Shown here piece after piece: positions 17,443 through 26,427 of a DNA stretch of 64,000 nt. The notes beneath the pieces were generated by a model, which saw only the letters and a program-made list of their open reading frames with translations, did no database searches and was not told the DNA's origin. The DNA is from Burkholderiales bacterium UBA2463 (GTDB lineage: Bacteria; Pseudomonadota; Gammaproteobacteria; Burkholderiales; Burkholderiaceae_A), in NCBI GenBank assembly GCA_002342295.1, contig DDPR01000009.1, forward strand, positions 1 to 64,000, read 5' to 3'. The position numbers and the translations under genes are program-made. Every line of letters begins with the position of its first letter. The first letter of the stretch is position 1.

Positions 17443-18338
17443 TTCGTTGACCCGAGCTCAACAACTCGGACGGTTTGCCCATCGGCGAGCAGGTGCGCGC
17501 CAATCGACACCACTCGGTCCCCTTCTGCGAGTCCCTCGAGAACGAAGACCTCTTGCTCTTGCGCCCGAGAGATCCTGACGTTTCGGCGGACGACGCGAGC
17601 GCCGCCATCCTTTAAGACCTCGACCACCATAACGGCCGACCCATCGAGCAGAGCGGTCGTCGGAATTGACAGGCCCCGTGCCGAGCGAGACGCTCCGCCC
17701 GATTCCGCGAAAGCGGCAATCGGACGATCGGGGTGAAGCCCCGCGACCAGTTGGCCCGCCTGAACGAACTGTCCGGGAGCCACCAAGACGCGCTCAACTC
17801 GCGCCGCCTGAAGGGCGCGAACCGACGACACGCCAAGCCGATCAAGTGTCGCCTCAAACTGGCCCCGCGTATTCGCTAGGGCAGCGCTGCGGCGCTCCCA
17901 CTCCGCCTGGGAGATGAATGACTTCTGCCTGAGCTCGGTGTAGCGAGCGAAGTCGGCCTCGGCCGATGCGAGCTCCGCCCTCGCAGCCTGGACTTGAACC
18001 TTTGCCGAAGAGTCTGCGAGCTTCGCGTCTCGCGGGTCGATTCGAACGAGGGCCTGCCCCGCGGCAACCTGTTGGCCGGAGCGAACGAGCACCTCAAGCA
18101 CCTCCCCTGAGAGTTCCGCGCGGGCCTGACTGGGTGAGGTGCGAGAGGCGTTGGGGTCAATTGCTCTTGCGGTCGTCGCCAGGGGATGGGACTGCCCGAC
18201 CACCACGGTTTTTACGAGAGGGGGCGGAGCACCGGGCGCTGGGGCCTTGGAGCACGACGAGACGAGCAGAGCACCCGCAAGAAGCGCGAGAAATGAGCCG
18301 CGTCTCGGGCCACCGAAGAGAGAATCAGGGCTATTCAT
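17439..18338 (-). CDS. RND periplasmic adaptor lipoprotein, compact
   Basis: A 299-residue membrane-fusion protein. The N-terminus is a lipoprotein signal (LLVSSCSKAP, lipid on the Cys near residue 29). The biotinyl-lipoyl half motif SGEVLEVLVRSGQQVAAGQ, an alpha-helical hairpin and the second lipoyl half (VERVLVAPGQFVQAGQLVAG) follow, then a membrane-proximal domain ending VVSIGAHLLADGQTVR. Relatives usually have 350-400 residues: the beta-barrel domain between the second lipoyl half and IPTTALL is reduced to about 25 residues. The protein links the RND pump downstream to an outer-membrane channel. The reading frame is open throughout, so the shortening looks real. Confidence 0.85.
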   Translation of the reverse strand: MNSPDSLFGGPRRGSFLALLAGALLVSSCSKAPAPGAPPPLVKTVVVGQSHPLATTARAIDPNASRTSPSQARAELSGEVLEVLVRSGQQVAAGQALVRIDPRDAKLADSSAKVQVQAARAELASAEADFARYTELRQKSFISQAEWERRSAALANTRGQFEATLDRLGVSSVRALQAARVERVLVAPGQFVQAGQLVAGLHPDRPIAAFAESGGASRSARGLSIPTTALLDGSAVMVVEVLKDGGARVVRRNVRISRAQEQEVFVLEGLAEGDRVVSIGAHLLADGQTVRVVELGSTK

Positions 18339-19921
18339 GAGAAGGTCTCTTGAAGCCGAACATGAGGAAAGGCGGAATCGAGCATCACCTGGGTGGCTTG
18401 ATTGCGAGGGGCGCCAAAAACATGGTCAACGCCACCGAACTCGACGATGTTGCCCTGGCGCATCACCAAGACGCGGTGGGCAACGAGACGAACCACTCGA
18501 AAGTCATGAGACACGAGAATGTAAGCGAGGCCGCGAGCCTTCTGAACCTCCACCAGCATGTTTAAAAACAAGAAGCGCTCATGCGGATCAAGATAGAGGG
18601 TGGGCTCATCGAGAACAATGAGGTCCGGGCCAGCGGCAAGTGCGCGGGCGAGTGCCACACGCTGCCGCTCAGCAGGGGCGAGGTCTCGACCGAGCGCATC
18701 GAGACGATCCGGAGCAAGGCCCACTTCCCGAAGCAGCTCACGCGCCTGATCCGTCCGTCGTCCTGGCGTGAGCTCTGGCTGCTTGTACCGAAGCCCCTCT
18801 CCCAGCGCGTCTGCCACTGTCATCGAACGGGCCAAGGCCTCCTGAGGTCGCGAAAGAACCAGGCCCATGCGTCTGCGCCTTCGCATCAGCTCCGACTCCG
18901 ACAACTCCAGCAAGTCCTCGCCATCGAAGCGGATCTGACCCTCAACCCGAGCACCAGAGAGGCCAAGCATGGCCATGGCCAGAGTCGACTTTCCAGCACC
19001 TGACTCTCCCGTAATGGCCAGAGTCTCACCGCGAGACGCGACGAAACTCGCCTGAAAGACGGCAATCTGCGGCCGAGATGCAGGGTCGAAATGAGGGGCT
19101 ACAAACTGACAGGTGAGCCGACGTACATCCAGAAGAACATTTCGCTCACCAGGCGGTCCAACGAGCGGCTCCGACTGCAAGGCAAAGAGCTCGGACGTTC
19201 GCCTCTCCCCGGGGTTCCGGCTGATGCGCTCAGTCTCGCCTTGCTCAATGACATGCCCATCATGAAAGACAACCAGGGACTCCGAAAGGTGTGCGGCGAG
19301 CTCCGCATCCCGTGTCACCAAAATGAGACTGGCCTGCGCATCCCGTACATAACGAGCGAGTGCGAATTCAGCCAGACGCTTCTGGACGACATCGAGCGCC
19401 CAGGTGGGCTCCTCTGCGATGATGAGACGCGGCCTTCTGATGAGAATTCTGGCAAGGCAGAGGAGCTGACGATCAGCAGGTTTCAACTCGCCCGGCAGGC
19501 GGCCGGTCAGGCGAGGCCCGGTCTCGAGCCCAAGCAAGTCGAGGACGGACAGGATGGCCTCATGCCCCGAAGTCCCGGGGAGTCCAGCGCTCCGCTGCCA
19601 GCTGCGGAGCTGTCTGGAGATGGGGATATCGCCCGGCAACGCCTCCTCAAACTCTCGGGCAAGCAGACTCAATTGCCGCCCCCGAAGGTCTTGAAGGGTT
19701 TGAGCAGAGCACGACAGAAGGTCGTGTCCGTCCCAGACGATCTCACCGGTGGGTGTAACGCCCTCCAGCAGGCCCAGCATCAGGCGTCCCAAAACATGGT
19801 GACCGCTCGCGTCATCTCCCATGAGCGCGAGGGTCTGGCCCGCCTCGAGACTGACATTCAGGTTCGACAGCAACGACTGACCGTCAGAGGTTGTGACGGA
19901 GAGCCCGGCGACTCTCAGCAT
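18335..19921 (-). CDS. Oligopeptide-type ABC ATPase, two fused domains
   Basis: A 528-residue protein with two tandem nucleotide-binding domains, as in YejF/GsiA. Domain 2 has a good Walker A (GESGAGKS, 305-312), Walker B (LIVLDEP) and switch His (VSHD). Domain 1 is degenerate: the Walker A position reads GDDASGHH (35-42) with His in place of both Lys and Ser/Thr, and the switch His is Arg (VTRD). Neither domain has an LSGGQ signature: they read LPGELK and LAPAE. It overlaps the permease gene upstream by 7 bases and the RND adaptor gene downstream by 4. It should power the two permeases; ATP turnover may be asymmetric. Confidence 0.85.
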   Translation of the reverse strand: MLRVAGLSVTTSDGQSLLSNLNVSLEAGQTLALMGDDASGHHVLGRLMLGLLEGVTPTGEIVWDGHDLLSCSAQTLQDLRGRQLSLLAREFEEALPGDIPISRQLRSWQRSAGLPGTSGHEAILSVLDLLGLETGPRLTGRLPGELKPADRQLLCLARILIRRPRLIIAEEPTWALDVVQKRLAEFALARYVRDAQASLILVTRDAELAAHLSESLVVFHDGHVIEQGETERISRNPGERRTSELFALQSEPLVGPPGERNVLLDVRRLTCQFVAPHFDPASRPQIAVFQASFVASRGETLAITGESGAGKSTLAMAMLGLSGARVEGQIRFDGEDLLELSESELMRRRRRMGLVLSRPQEALARSMTVADALGEGLRYKQPELTPGRRTDQARELLREVGLAPDRLDALGRDLAPAERQRVALARALAAGPDLIVLDEPTLYLDPHERFLFLNMLVEVQKARGLAYILVSHDFRVVRLVAHRVLVMRQGNIVEFGGVDHVFGAPRNQATQVMLDSAFPHVRLQETFS

Positions 19922-20763
19922 GAGGGCACGCTGGCCTCACTCGAGACCGACAGTGATGTCTGAACCGCCAGATGCATCTGAAGCAACAGATAGAGGACCA
20001 AGGCCAACGCGGCCGGGCCGGAGGCTTCCACCCACCAGGGGATGGCCGGGTCAAGGGCCTGCGCAAGAAGCTGTCCGAGTCCAAAGGGCAGTGCCGCCTT
20101 CGCGAGCCCGAGAAAGTCGATGGCCGCCAGAGTGAGCAGCGAGAAGCCTATGGTGCGGGGCAGAATGGTCAAGAGCGCGCGACCCATCGCCGGCAGAAGG
20201 TGCCCATGGAGCAGTCCAAAAAGGCTCTGACCGAGGGCCTGCGCCGCGAGGAAAGAGTGGCGACGACGCTCCCGACGAAGCGTGCGGTCAACCACCTGAG
20301 CAACACCCGGCCACATGAAGAGACCGAGCAAAAGCGCAAGGACCCAGGCGCTGGGCCTGACCGCAGCGCACAGGGCGAGCAAGACCAAAAGGATGGGCAA
20401 GCTTCCAAGCGTCTCAGCGAGCTTTCTGGTGAGGGAGCCGACCACGCCGCTCCATTCAGACTGAACGAGTCCAACCGCGCTTCCAAGCGTCAATGCGGCG
20501 CCGGCAGCAGTCATGCTCAAGAGCAACAATTCGCCGAGCCCCCGAAGCATCATGAGGAAGAGATCTCGACCAAACAGGTCGGTGCCGAACCAGTGTTGCG
20601 CTGAGGGAGGCTCGGGCCGCGAGACACTGGTTCCAAGCAGGGCAGCGCCATCGGGCAAGAGCGTCAGCAGGCACGAGAAGAAGAGCGCTCCGAGCGCCCA
20701 AAAGCAGATCCAGCCGCGTCTTTGAACGCGCGCCTCTGAAGCGCTGGCGATCGAGAGACTCAT
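19915..20763 (-). CDS. ABC permease, DppC/YejE type
   Basis: A 282-residue membrane protein with about six helices and the DppC-type start (HWFGTDLFGRDLF). The ATPase-coupling loop reads AAQALGQSLFGLLHGHLLP, a good EAA motif. It forms a heterodimer with the DppB-type permease encoded upstream (4-base overlap) and is driven by the fused ATPase downstream. The family imports peptides or similar compounds. Confidence 0.85.
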   Translation of the reverse strand: MSLSIASASEARVQRRGWICFWALGALFFSCLLTLLPDGAALLGTSVSRPEPPSAQHWFGTDLFGRDLFLMMLRGLGELLLLSMTAAGAALTLGSAVGLVQSEWSGVVGSLTRKLAETLGSLPILLVLLALCAAVRPSAWVLALLLGLFMWPGVAQVVDRTLRRERRRHSFLAAQALGQSLFGLLHGHLLPAMGRALLTILPRTIGFSLLTLAAIDFLGLAKAALPFGLGQLLAQALDPAIPWWVEASGPAALALVLYLLLQMHLAVQTSLSVSSEASVPSC

Positions 20764-21656
20764 TCGACAATCTCAGTGGGGCGAGACCGAAGCGTGGGAT
20801 CTAAGATGCCAAAGGCGAGTTCGAGGCCGAGGCGAGCGACGATCATGACCAGTCCCCAGGCGAACACCAGGGCGAGCAAGACAGGATCATCTCTTGAGAG
20901 AATCGACGCGAGGCCCAGATTGCCAAGACCTTTGAGGCCGAAGACAGACTCGATCAGTACACAGTTGGTTGCAACGACACTGAAGAACCACATCGGGCTG
21001 GATCGTCCCAGCTTCATCACTCCCCGGCGAACCGCGTGCTCCCACCAGACCTGCGGGACTGGAAATCCAAGTGCGAGCGCTGCCCTCGCGGGGGGGCTAG
21101 CCATTTCTGAGACCACGGCCTCTCTGAGCACCCACGCAGAGAGCGCAAAGCTGGTGGCCGAAAAACACGCGAAGGATGCCAATCGTTCGAGTGGGTCTTG
21201 CGGAAAAAAGAGCAGCGCGGCAAGGACGAATCCGGGAAGACAAAAAATGGTCACGGTCACCATGCGAACGCCTCGATCGAGAGGCGCGCCGGGTGCTCGA
21301 CTTGCCGCCAGAGCCAATGGAATAGCCAGCGCGAGAATGACGAGCAGGCTCGAAACCGAGTAGCTCAGCGTGACCGGCAGGGCCAACATAAGCGTCTGAG
21401 TGACCGGCACACCCCCCACCATGCTTTGCCCCCAGTTCCACTGAAGCATCTCTTTCGCGAAGGCGATGACCCGAACCAAAACTGGTCGGTCCAAGTCGTA
21501 GAAGCTCGCGAGTGCTCGAGTGGTCTCGTCCGTCAGACCCTGCGTATGCGCGGCAAGGATGGCACCCAGTCCAAATACGGCGGCCAAAAGAAAGAGGAGC
21601 AAAAGGCCTGCATGAAGCATCCGAATGAGCGCAAAGGCAGGCAGGGAGGGAGTCAT
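20760..21656 (-). CDS. ABC permease, DppB/YejB type
   Basis: A 298-residue membrane protein with about six helices and the DppB-type coupling loop (AALALGFPVPQVWWEHAVRRG). The segment GLKGLGNLGLASI matches the family's conserved GLG-rich loop. It is the first gene of the importer operon; the usual family 5 substrate-binding protein gene is not next to it. The start is 91 bases from the divergent fabI gene. Confidence 0.83.
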   Translation of the reverse strand: MTPSLPAFALIRMLHAGLLLLFLLAAVFGLGAILAAHTQGLTDETTRALASFYDLDRPVLVRVIAFAKEMLQWNWGQSMVGGVPVTQTLMLALPVTLSYSVSSLLVILALAIPLALAASRAPGAPLDRGVRMVTVTIFCLPGFVLAALLFFPQDPLERLASFACFSATSFALSAWVLREAVVSEMASPPARAALALGFPVPQVWWEHAVRRGVMKLGRSSPMWFFSVVATNCVLIESVFGLKGLGNLGLASILSRDDPVLLALVFAWGLVMIVARLGLELAFGILDPTLRSRPTEIVE

Positions 21657-21747
21657 GGAGGGACAAATAAAGGCAGACCCTTCATTATGTCAGAGCAGGG
21701 TTTGAGGCAAGTAAACTAGGGGGCTTCTCACCTCCGAGGGCACTCAC

Positions 21748-22533
21748 GTGGCATTTCTGGCAGACAAAAAAATTCTTATTACCGGCCTCCTGTCAAACAG
21801 GTCGATTGCCTACGGAATTGCAAAGGCCTGTCATCAGCAGGGCGCTCAACTCGCCTTCACCTTCCAAAATGAGCGCTTTGAGGAACGGGTCAGAGACATG
21901 GCGGCCGAGTTTGGCAGCGCGGTTTGCTTGCCATGCGACGTCTCCGAGGACGAGCAAATTCAGGCCGTTTTTAACGCCCTCGGACAAGAATGGGGCGGAC
22001 TCGACGGGCTTGTTCATGCCATCGCCTTTGCGCCCCGCGAGGCCATCGCGGGTGACTTTCTCGAGGGTCTTAGCCGAGAGGGCTTCCGAACCGCACACGA
22101 AGTGTCGTCCTATAGTTTTCCAGCCATGGCGAAAGCCGCCCTCCCGCTGATCCAAGGCCGCCAAGGTGCGATGGTGACCCTCAGTTACCTGGGTGCAGTT
22201 CGGACGGTTCCGGCTTACAACACCATGGGACTGGCCAAGGCGAGCCTCGAGGCCGCTGTGCGATACATGGCTGCGAGCTTGGGCCCGGTTGGCATTCGCG
22301 TGAACGGCGTCTCCGCCGGCCCCATCAAGACACTCGCAGCCAGCGGCATCAAGGGGTTCGGGAATATTCTGTCGGTGGTGGAGAAGAATGCGCCGCTTCG
22401 CCGCAACGTCACCATCGAGGATGTGGGCAACGTCTGCGCCTTCTTGTTGTCGGACCTTGCCGCGGGCGTAACCGGAGAGATCACCTACGTCGACGCCGGC
22501 TTCTCCACGGTAGCCTCAGGCCTCACGGAATAG
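21748..22533 (+). CDS. fabI: Enoyl-ACP reductase (NADH)
   Basis: A 261-residue FabI of standard length that reduces trans-2-enoyl-ACP in the last step of each fatty-acid elongation round. The start shows the FabI form of the NAD site (ITGLLSNRSIAYGIA), and the catalytic Y157-x6-K164 (YNTMGLAK) with a second Tyr ten residues earlier is intact. The start codon is GTG with a GAGGG-like site upstream. It is followed 5 bases later by thyA on the same strand. Confidence 0.95.
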   Translation: MAFLADKKILITGLLSNRSIAYGIAKACHQQGAQLAFTFQNERFEERVRDMAAEFGSAVCLPCDVSEDEQIQAVFNALGQEWGGLDGLVHAIAFAPREAIAGDFLEGLSREGFRTAHEVSSYSFPAMAKAALPLIQGRQGAMVTLSYLGAVRTVPAYNTMGLAKASLEAAVRYMAASLGPVGIRVNGVSAGPIKTLAASGIKGFGNILSVVEKNAPLRRNVTIEDVGNVCAFLLSDLAAGVTGEITYVDAGFSTVASGLTE

Positions 22534-22538
22534 GTCGC

Positions 22539-23345
22539 GTGAAACCCTACCTCGACCTGATGCGGTATGTGCTGACTCAGGGAACAGAAAAGACAGATCG
22601 AACTGGAACAGGCACCCGATCGGTCTTTGGCTGGCAGATGCGCTTTCGCTTGGCAGATGGCTTTCCTCTGGTCACGACCAAAAAAGTGCACACGAAAAGC
22701 ATCATTCACGAACTTCTCTGGTTCCTCAGGGGAGAGACCAACGTAACCTCCTTGCAGGCTGCCGGAGTGTCTATCTGGGATGAATGGGCAGGCCCTGACG
22801 GAGAGCTCGGTCCAGTCTACGGAAAACAGTGGCGCGCCTGGCCCGCGCCCACGCCTGAACACCCCAACCGAGTGGTTGACCAGATGAGTGAGATGGTCGA
22901 CCAAATTCGAAAAAATCCAGACTCGCGCCGCCTGATCGTCAGCGCTTGGAATGTGGCTCAGATTCCCGAGATGGCGCTCGCACCGTGCCACGCCTTCTTC
23001 CAGTTCTACGTTGCAGAGGGAAAACTCTCCTGCCAGCTCTACCAGCGCAGCGCCGACATCTTTTTGGGTGTGCCATTCAACATTGCCAGCTATGCGCTGC
23101 TCACGCACATGGTGGCGCAGCAGACGGACCTTGATGTGGGCGATTTCGTCTGGACTGGGGGCGACTGCCACCTCTACAGCAACCATTTGGAGCAGGCTCA
23201 GGAGCAACTCTCCCGGGAACCCTTTGGCCTTCCCACCCTCGTCATCCGTCGCCGACCCAGCACTCTTTTTGACTACGCCTACGATGACTTCGAATTGGTG
23301 GGCTATCGATGCCATCCAGCCATCAAGGCTCCTGTGGCGGTATGA
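22539..23345 (+). CDS. thyA: Thymidylate synthase
   Basis: A 268-residue thymidylate synthase that methylates dUMP with methylene-tetrahydrofolate. The catalytic Cys is C150 in LAPCHAFFQFY; RSADIFLGVPFNIASYALL and the C-terminal IKAPVAV are family marks. It starts with GTG and overlaps folA by 4 bases (ATGA), a natural pairing because the reaction produces the dihydrofolate that FolA recycles. Confidence 0.97.
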   Translation: MKPYLDLMRYVLTQGTEKTDRTGTGTRSVFGWQMRFRLADGFPLVTTKKVHTKSIIHELLWFLRGETNVTSLQAAGVSIWDEWAGPDGELGPVYGKQWRAWPAPTPEHPNRVVDQMSEMVDQIRKNPDSRRLIVSAWNVAQIPEMALAPCHAFFQFYVAEGKLSCQLYQRSADIFLGVPFNIASYALLTHMVAQQTDLDVGDFVWTGGDCHLYSNHLEQAQEQLSREPFGLPTLVIRRRPSTLFDYAYDDFELVGYRCHPAIKAPVAV

Positions 23346-23872
23346 GGCCAAGGGTCATTGCCGTGGTCGCAGTAGCCAGAAATGGGTGCATCGGCAATGA
23401 CAACAAACTGCCCTGGCATCTGCCAGAGGACCTCAGACGCTTCAAGGCCCTCACCCTGAATAAATGCGTCGTCATGGGTCGCAAGACCTATGACTCCATC
23501 CTTTCGCAGCTCGGACGGCCCCTGCCCAGCCGCTTCCACCTGGTGCTCACCCGCAACACCGACTGGGCTCCACTGGCCGAGCATGCACCGCAAGTTCAGG
23601 GAGTGCAGTCGTTTGAGGAGGCACTGTGGGTTGGCGAGCTGCGCGGAGAGTCTGACCTCATGTTGATCGGCGGGGCCGATGTCTATGCGCAGGCCTTGGC
23701 CATGACCGACGTCATTGAGTTGACGGAGGTCGAGGCCGATGTCGCCGGCGATGCATTCTTTCCCGCCCTCAATCCGGCCGAGTGGTCGACCGAGGCGCTC
23801 GGCGAGGGCGCCGCTGGCGCCATGCGCTACCGCTTTGTGCGCCTGACGCGAATCAAGTCCGGGGCAGCGTGA
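23342..23872 (+). CDS. folA: Dihydrofolate reductase
   Basis: A 176-residue DHFR that regenerates tetrahydrofolate with NADPH. Visible marks: VVAVARNGCIGNDNKLPWHLPEDLRRF at the active site (given here as the NKLPWHLPEDL core with its acidic residue) and VVMGRKTYDSI for the cofactor. ATG at 23342 overlaps the thyA stop. Its 3' end overlaps the convergent dcd gene by 20 bases. Confidence 0.95.
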   Translation: MRPRVIAVVAVARNGCIGNDNKLPWHLPEDLRRFKALTLNKCVVMGRKTYDSILSQLGRPLPSRFHLVLTRNTDWAPLAEHAPQVQGVQSFEEALWVGELRGESDLMLIGGADVYAQALAMTDVIELTEVEADVAGDAFFPALNPAEWSTEALGEGAAGAMRYRFVRLTRIKSGAA

Positions 23873-24419
23873 CCCCCGTCTGCCCCTGGTACTTACCCCC
23901 TCGATCCTTGTATGAGGTCTCACAGACCTCATCACTCTCGAAGAAAAGCATCTGAGCGCAGCCCTCGTTGGCATAGATCTTGGCTGGGAGTGGGGTGGTG
24001 TTCGAGAACTCAAGCGTGACGTGACCCTCCCACTCAGGCTCAAGCGGAGTGACATTCACAATGATCCCGCAGCGGGCATAGGTCGACTTGCCCAGACAGA
24101 CCACGAGCGTGCTTCGGGGGATGCGGAAGTATTCGACGGTTCGCGCAAGCGCAAATGAGTTGGGGGGGATGATGCAGACCGGCCCCTTGAAGTCGACGAA
24201 AGACGCGGTGTCGAAATTCTTGGGGTCGACGATGGTGCTGTTGATATTGGTGAAGATCTTGAACTCATCCGCGCACCGAACGTCGTAGCCATAACTCGAG
24301 GTGCCGAACGAAACGATGCGTTCGCCAAGCGCTTGGCGGACCTGGCCCGACTCGAAGGGCTCAATCATGCCCTTCTCTCTCGCCATTCGGCGAATCCAAT
24401 GGTCACTCTTAATTGCCAT
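23853..24419 (-). CDS. dcd: dCTP deaminase
   Basis: A 188-residue dCTP deaminase of standard length that converts dCTP to dUTP, feeding thymidylate synthesis. Family marks are the MAIKSDHWIRRMA start, FGTSSYGYDVR, LGKSTYARCG and the active-site Glu in TPLEPEWEGHVTLEFSN. Its position beside thyA-folA, transcribed towards them, fits the shared pathway. It is divergent from metG. Confidence 0.96.
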   Translation of the reverse strand: MAIKSDHWIRRMAREKGMIEPFESGQVRQALGERIVSFGTSSYGYDVRCADEFKIFTNINSTIVDPKNFDTASFVDFKGPVCIIPPNSFALARTVEYFRIPRSTLVVCLGKSTYARCGIIVNVTPLEPEWEGHVTLEFSNTTPLPAKIYANEGCAQMLFFESDEVCETSYKDRGGKYQGQTGVTLPRT

Positions 24420-24475
24420 GGCTGGGATTATGAACCAAGGCAGGCCCTCCCTTACGAACGCTAGAATGAAGGGCT

Positions 24476-26185
24476 ATGCCTCGCCGCCTCTTTGTGACCT
24501 CTGCGCTGCCCTACGCCAATGGCGCCATCCATCTCGGTCATCTCGTCGAGTACATCCAGACGGATATCTGGGCGCGATTCCAGCGTATGCAGGGACACCG
24601 GGTGGTCTACATCTGCGCGGATGACACGCACGGAACGCCCATCATGTTGCGCGCCGAAAAAGAGGGAATCACGCCCGAAGCCCTGATCGAGCGAGTCTGG
24701 CACGAACATACTCGAGACTTCGCCAGCTTTGCCGTGGCCTTCGATCTTTATCACAGCACGCACTCCGAAGAAAACAAACAACTCTCCCAGAGTCTTTATC
24801 GATCACTGGTGAAGGCCGGTCTCATCGAGGTGCGAGCCATCGAGCAGATGTTCGACCCGGTTCGCGAGATGTTCCTTCCCGATCGGTTTATCAAGGGCAC
24901 GTGCCCAAAGTGTGACGCGAGAGATCAGTACGGTGACTCCTGCGAGGCCTGTGGAGCAACGTACTCCCCCACCGAACTCAAAAATCCCGTCTCCGCCGTG
25001 AGTGGGGCAACCCCGATTACGCGCTCGAGTGATCACCACTTTTTCAGGCTCTCCGATCCGCGCTGCCTCGCGTTTCTCAGAGAGTGGGCCTTTGAGCCGG
25101 GGCGGCTTCAGACGGAGGCGGTCAATAAGCTGAAAGAATGGCTTGGTGATGTCAACGACGCGCAGGGCGGTCTTGTCGATTGGGACATCTCAAGAGATGC
25201 GCCCTACTTCGGCTTTGAGATTCCGGAGGCGCCGGGAAAATACTTCTATGTCTGGCTGGACGCGCCCGTCGGCTATTTCGCGGGGCTCCACAGATGGTGC
25301 GAACTCCACGGGGAGTCGTTTGAGGACTTTGTCGGACCCGACTCGGAGGTGGAGCAGATTCACTTCATTGGCAAAGACATCCTCTACTTTCACACCTTGT
25401 TTTGGCCGGCCATGCTGAAATTCTCTGGGCATCGAACCCCCACACGCGTCTTTGCCCACGGCTTTCTGACGGTTGACGGGGCGAAGATGAGCAAGTCTCG
25501 CGGCACCTTTATCACCGCCCAAAGTTACATCGAGGAGGGCCTGAACCCCGAGTGGCTCCGGTACTACTTCGCCTCCCGACTCAACGGTTCAATGGAAGAC
25601 CTTGATCTCAGCTTTGATGACTTCATTGCAAAGGTCAACAGCGACCTTGTTGGCAAATTTGCCAATATTGCGAGTCGCTGCGCCGGCTTTCTCATAAAGC
25701 GCTTCGAAGGGCGTCTCTTGGGTGACGCTCGCGAGTCGGAGCCCGAGAGCGATCATGCAGCGCTTGAGCAACTCCTCACAGACCGTGGGCCCGCCATTGC
25801 CCAGGCCTACGATGCACGCGATACCGCCCGAATGATTCGCGATGTTGCGGAATTGATGGATTCGGTTAACGCCTACGTAGATCTGCACAAACCCTGGGAA
25901 CTCGCGAAAGTGTCAGGTTCTGAGGCCCTGCTCCATCGCGTCTTGACCACCGCACTGCGATCATTCGCACGCCTTGCGATCCTTTTAAAACCGGTCCTTC
26001 CCACAATGGTCGAGCGAGTCGAGCGAGAGGTTTTTGCGTTGCCCAACCCCCTTGATTGGCATGCGCTCAACCACCCTCCAGTACACTCGGTCCTTGCCTT
26101 TAAACACCTCGTTACACGGGTCGATCGCACCCAAATCGACCGGCTCATAGAGGTCAATAAATCTAGCCTGCAGGCCCAAAGCTAA
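24476..26185 (+). CDS. metG: Methionyl-tRNA synthetase (short form)
   Basis: A 569-residue class I synthetase charging tRNA-Met. The HIGH motif is HLGH (residues 17-20), the zinc knuckle has four Cys (CPKC and CEAC), and KMSKS stands near residue 337. The C-terminal EMAP/Trbp111-like tRNA-binding extension of the 677-residue Escherichia coli enzyme is missing; the sequence ends right after the anticodon-binding helices, as in other short MetG proteins. Confidence 0.95.
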   Translation: MPRRLFVTSALPYANGAIHLGHLVEYIQTDIWARFQRMQGHRVVYICADDTHGTPIMLRAEKEGITPEALIERVWHEHTRDFASFAVAFDLYHSTHSEENKQLSQSLYRSLVKAGLIEVRAIEQMFDPVREMFLPDRFIKGTCPKCDARDQYGDSCEACGATYSPTELKNPVSAVSGATPITRSSDHHFFRLSDPRCLAFLREWAFEPGRLQTEAVNKLKEWLGDVNDAQGGLVDWDISRDAPYFGFEIPEAPGKYFYVWLDAPVGYFAGLHRWCELHGESFEDFVGPDSEVEQIHFIGKDILYFHTLFWPAMLKFSGHRTPTRVFAHGFLTVDGAKMSKSRGTFITAQSYIEEGLNPEWLRYYFASRLNGSMEDLDLSFDDFIAKVNSDLVGKFANIASRCAGFLIKRFEGRLLGDARESEPESDHAALEQLLTDRGPAIAQAYDARDTARMIRDVAELMDSVNAYVDLHKPWELAKVSGSEALLHRVLTTALRSFARLAILLKPVLPTMVERVEREVFALPNPLDWHALNHPPVHSVLAFKHLVTRVDRTQIDRLIEVNKSSLQAQS

Positions 26186-26196
26186 GGAGCCCCCCA

Positions 26197-26427
26197 ATGC
26201 CGATTGTCTTGCGCATCGCCCGCCCCCATTACGAGTCGGATGTCACCCGATTCTTAGAGACCCTCAAAGCCGCCCGCCCAGAGCTGGAGAAGAAACAGCA
26301 GGAGGGGCGACTGATTTATTGGGACAAGGGCCCCATCGATCTGGATGCCTCCGCCCGGGCTCAGGCCGCTCGCGTTCCCCAGAAGCCCTATGTCTACCAG
26401 CCCAGTCTCACCCCTTCCCACGACTGA
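26197..26427 (+). CDS. DUF3460 family small protein
   Basis: A 76-residue basic protein with SRxxE-like helices (YESDVTRFLETLKA, PELEKKQQEGR) and a closing KPYVYQ motif. This fits the DUF3460 family, small proteins of unknown function almost confined to Betaproteobacteria and commonly placed before scpA. A strong AAGGAG site precedes the ATG. It overlaps scpA by 38 bases. Confidence 0.75.
   Translation: MPIVLRIARPHYESDVTRFLETLKAARPELEKKQQEGRLIYWDKGPIDLDASARAQAARVPQKPYVYQPSLTPSHD

Noticed and set aside
19091..19963. 290-residue plus-strand frame opposite the fused ABC ATPase
   Set aside because: Low-complexity, charge-rich translation typical of an antisense frame in GC-rich DNA; the ATPase on the other strand has clear motifs.
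22485..23351. 288-residue minus-strand frame opposite thyA
   Set aside because: Covers a complete thymidylate synthase gene with all motifs on the plus strand; the antisense product has no family resemblance.
24476..26185. metG truncated by mutation
   Set aside because: The missing C-terminal tRNA-binding domain is absent in many bacterial MetG proteins; the catalytic and anticodon-binding parts are complete.
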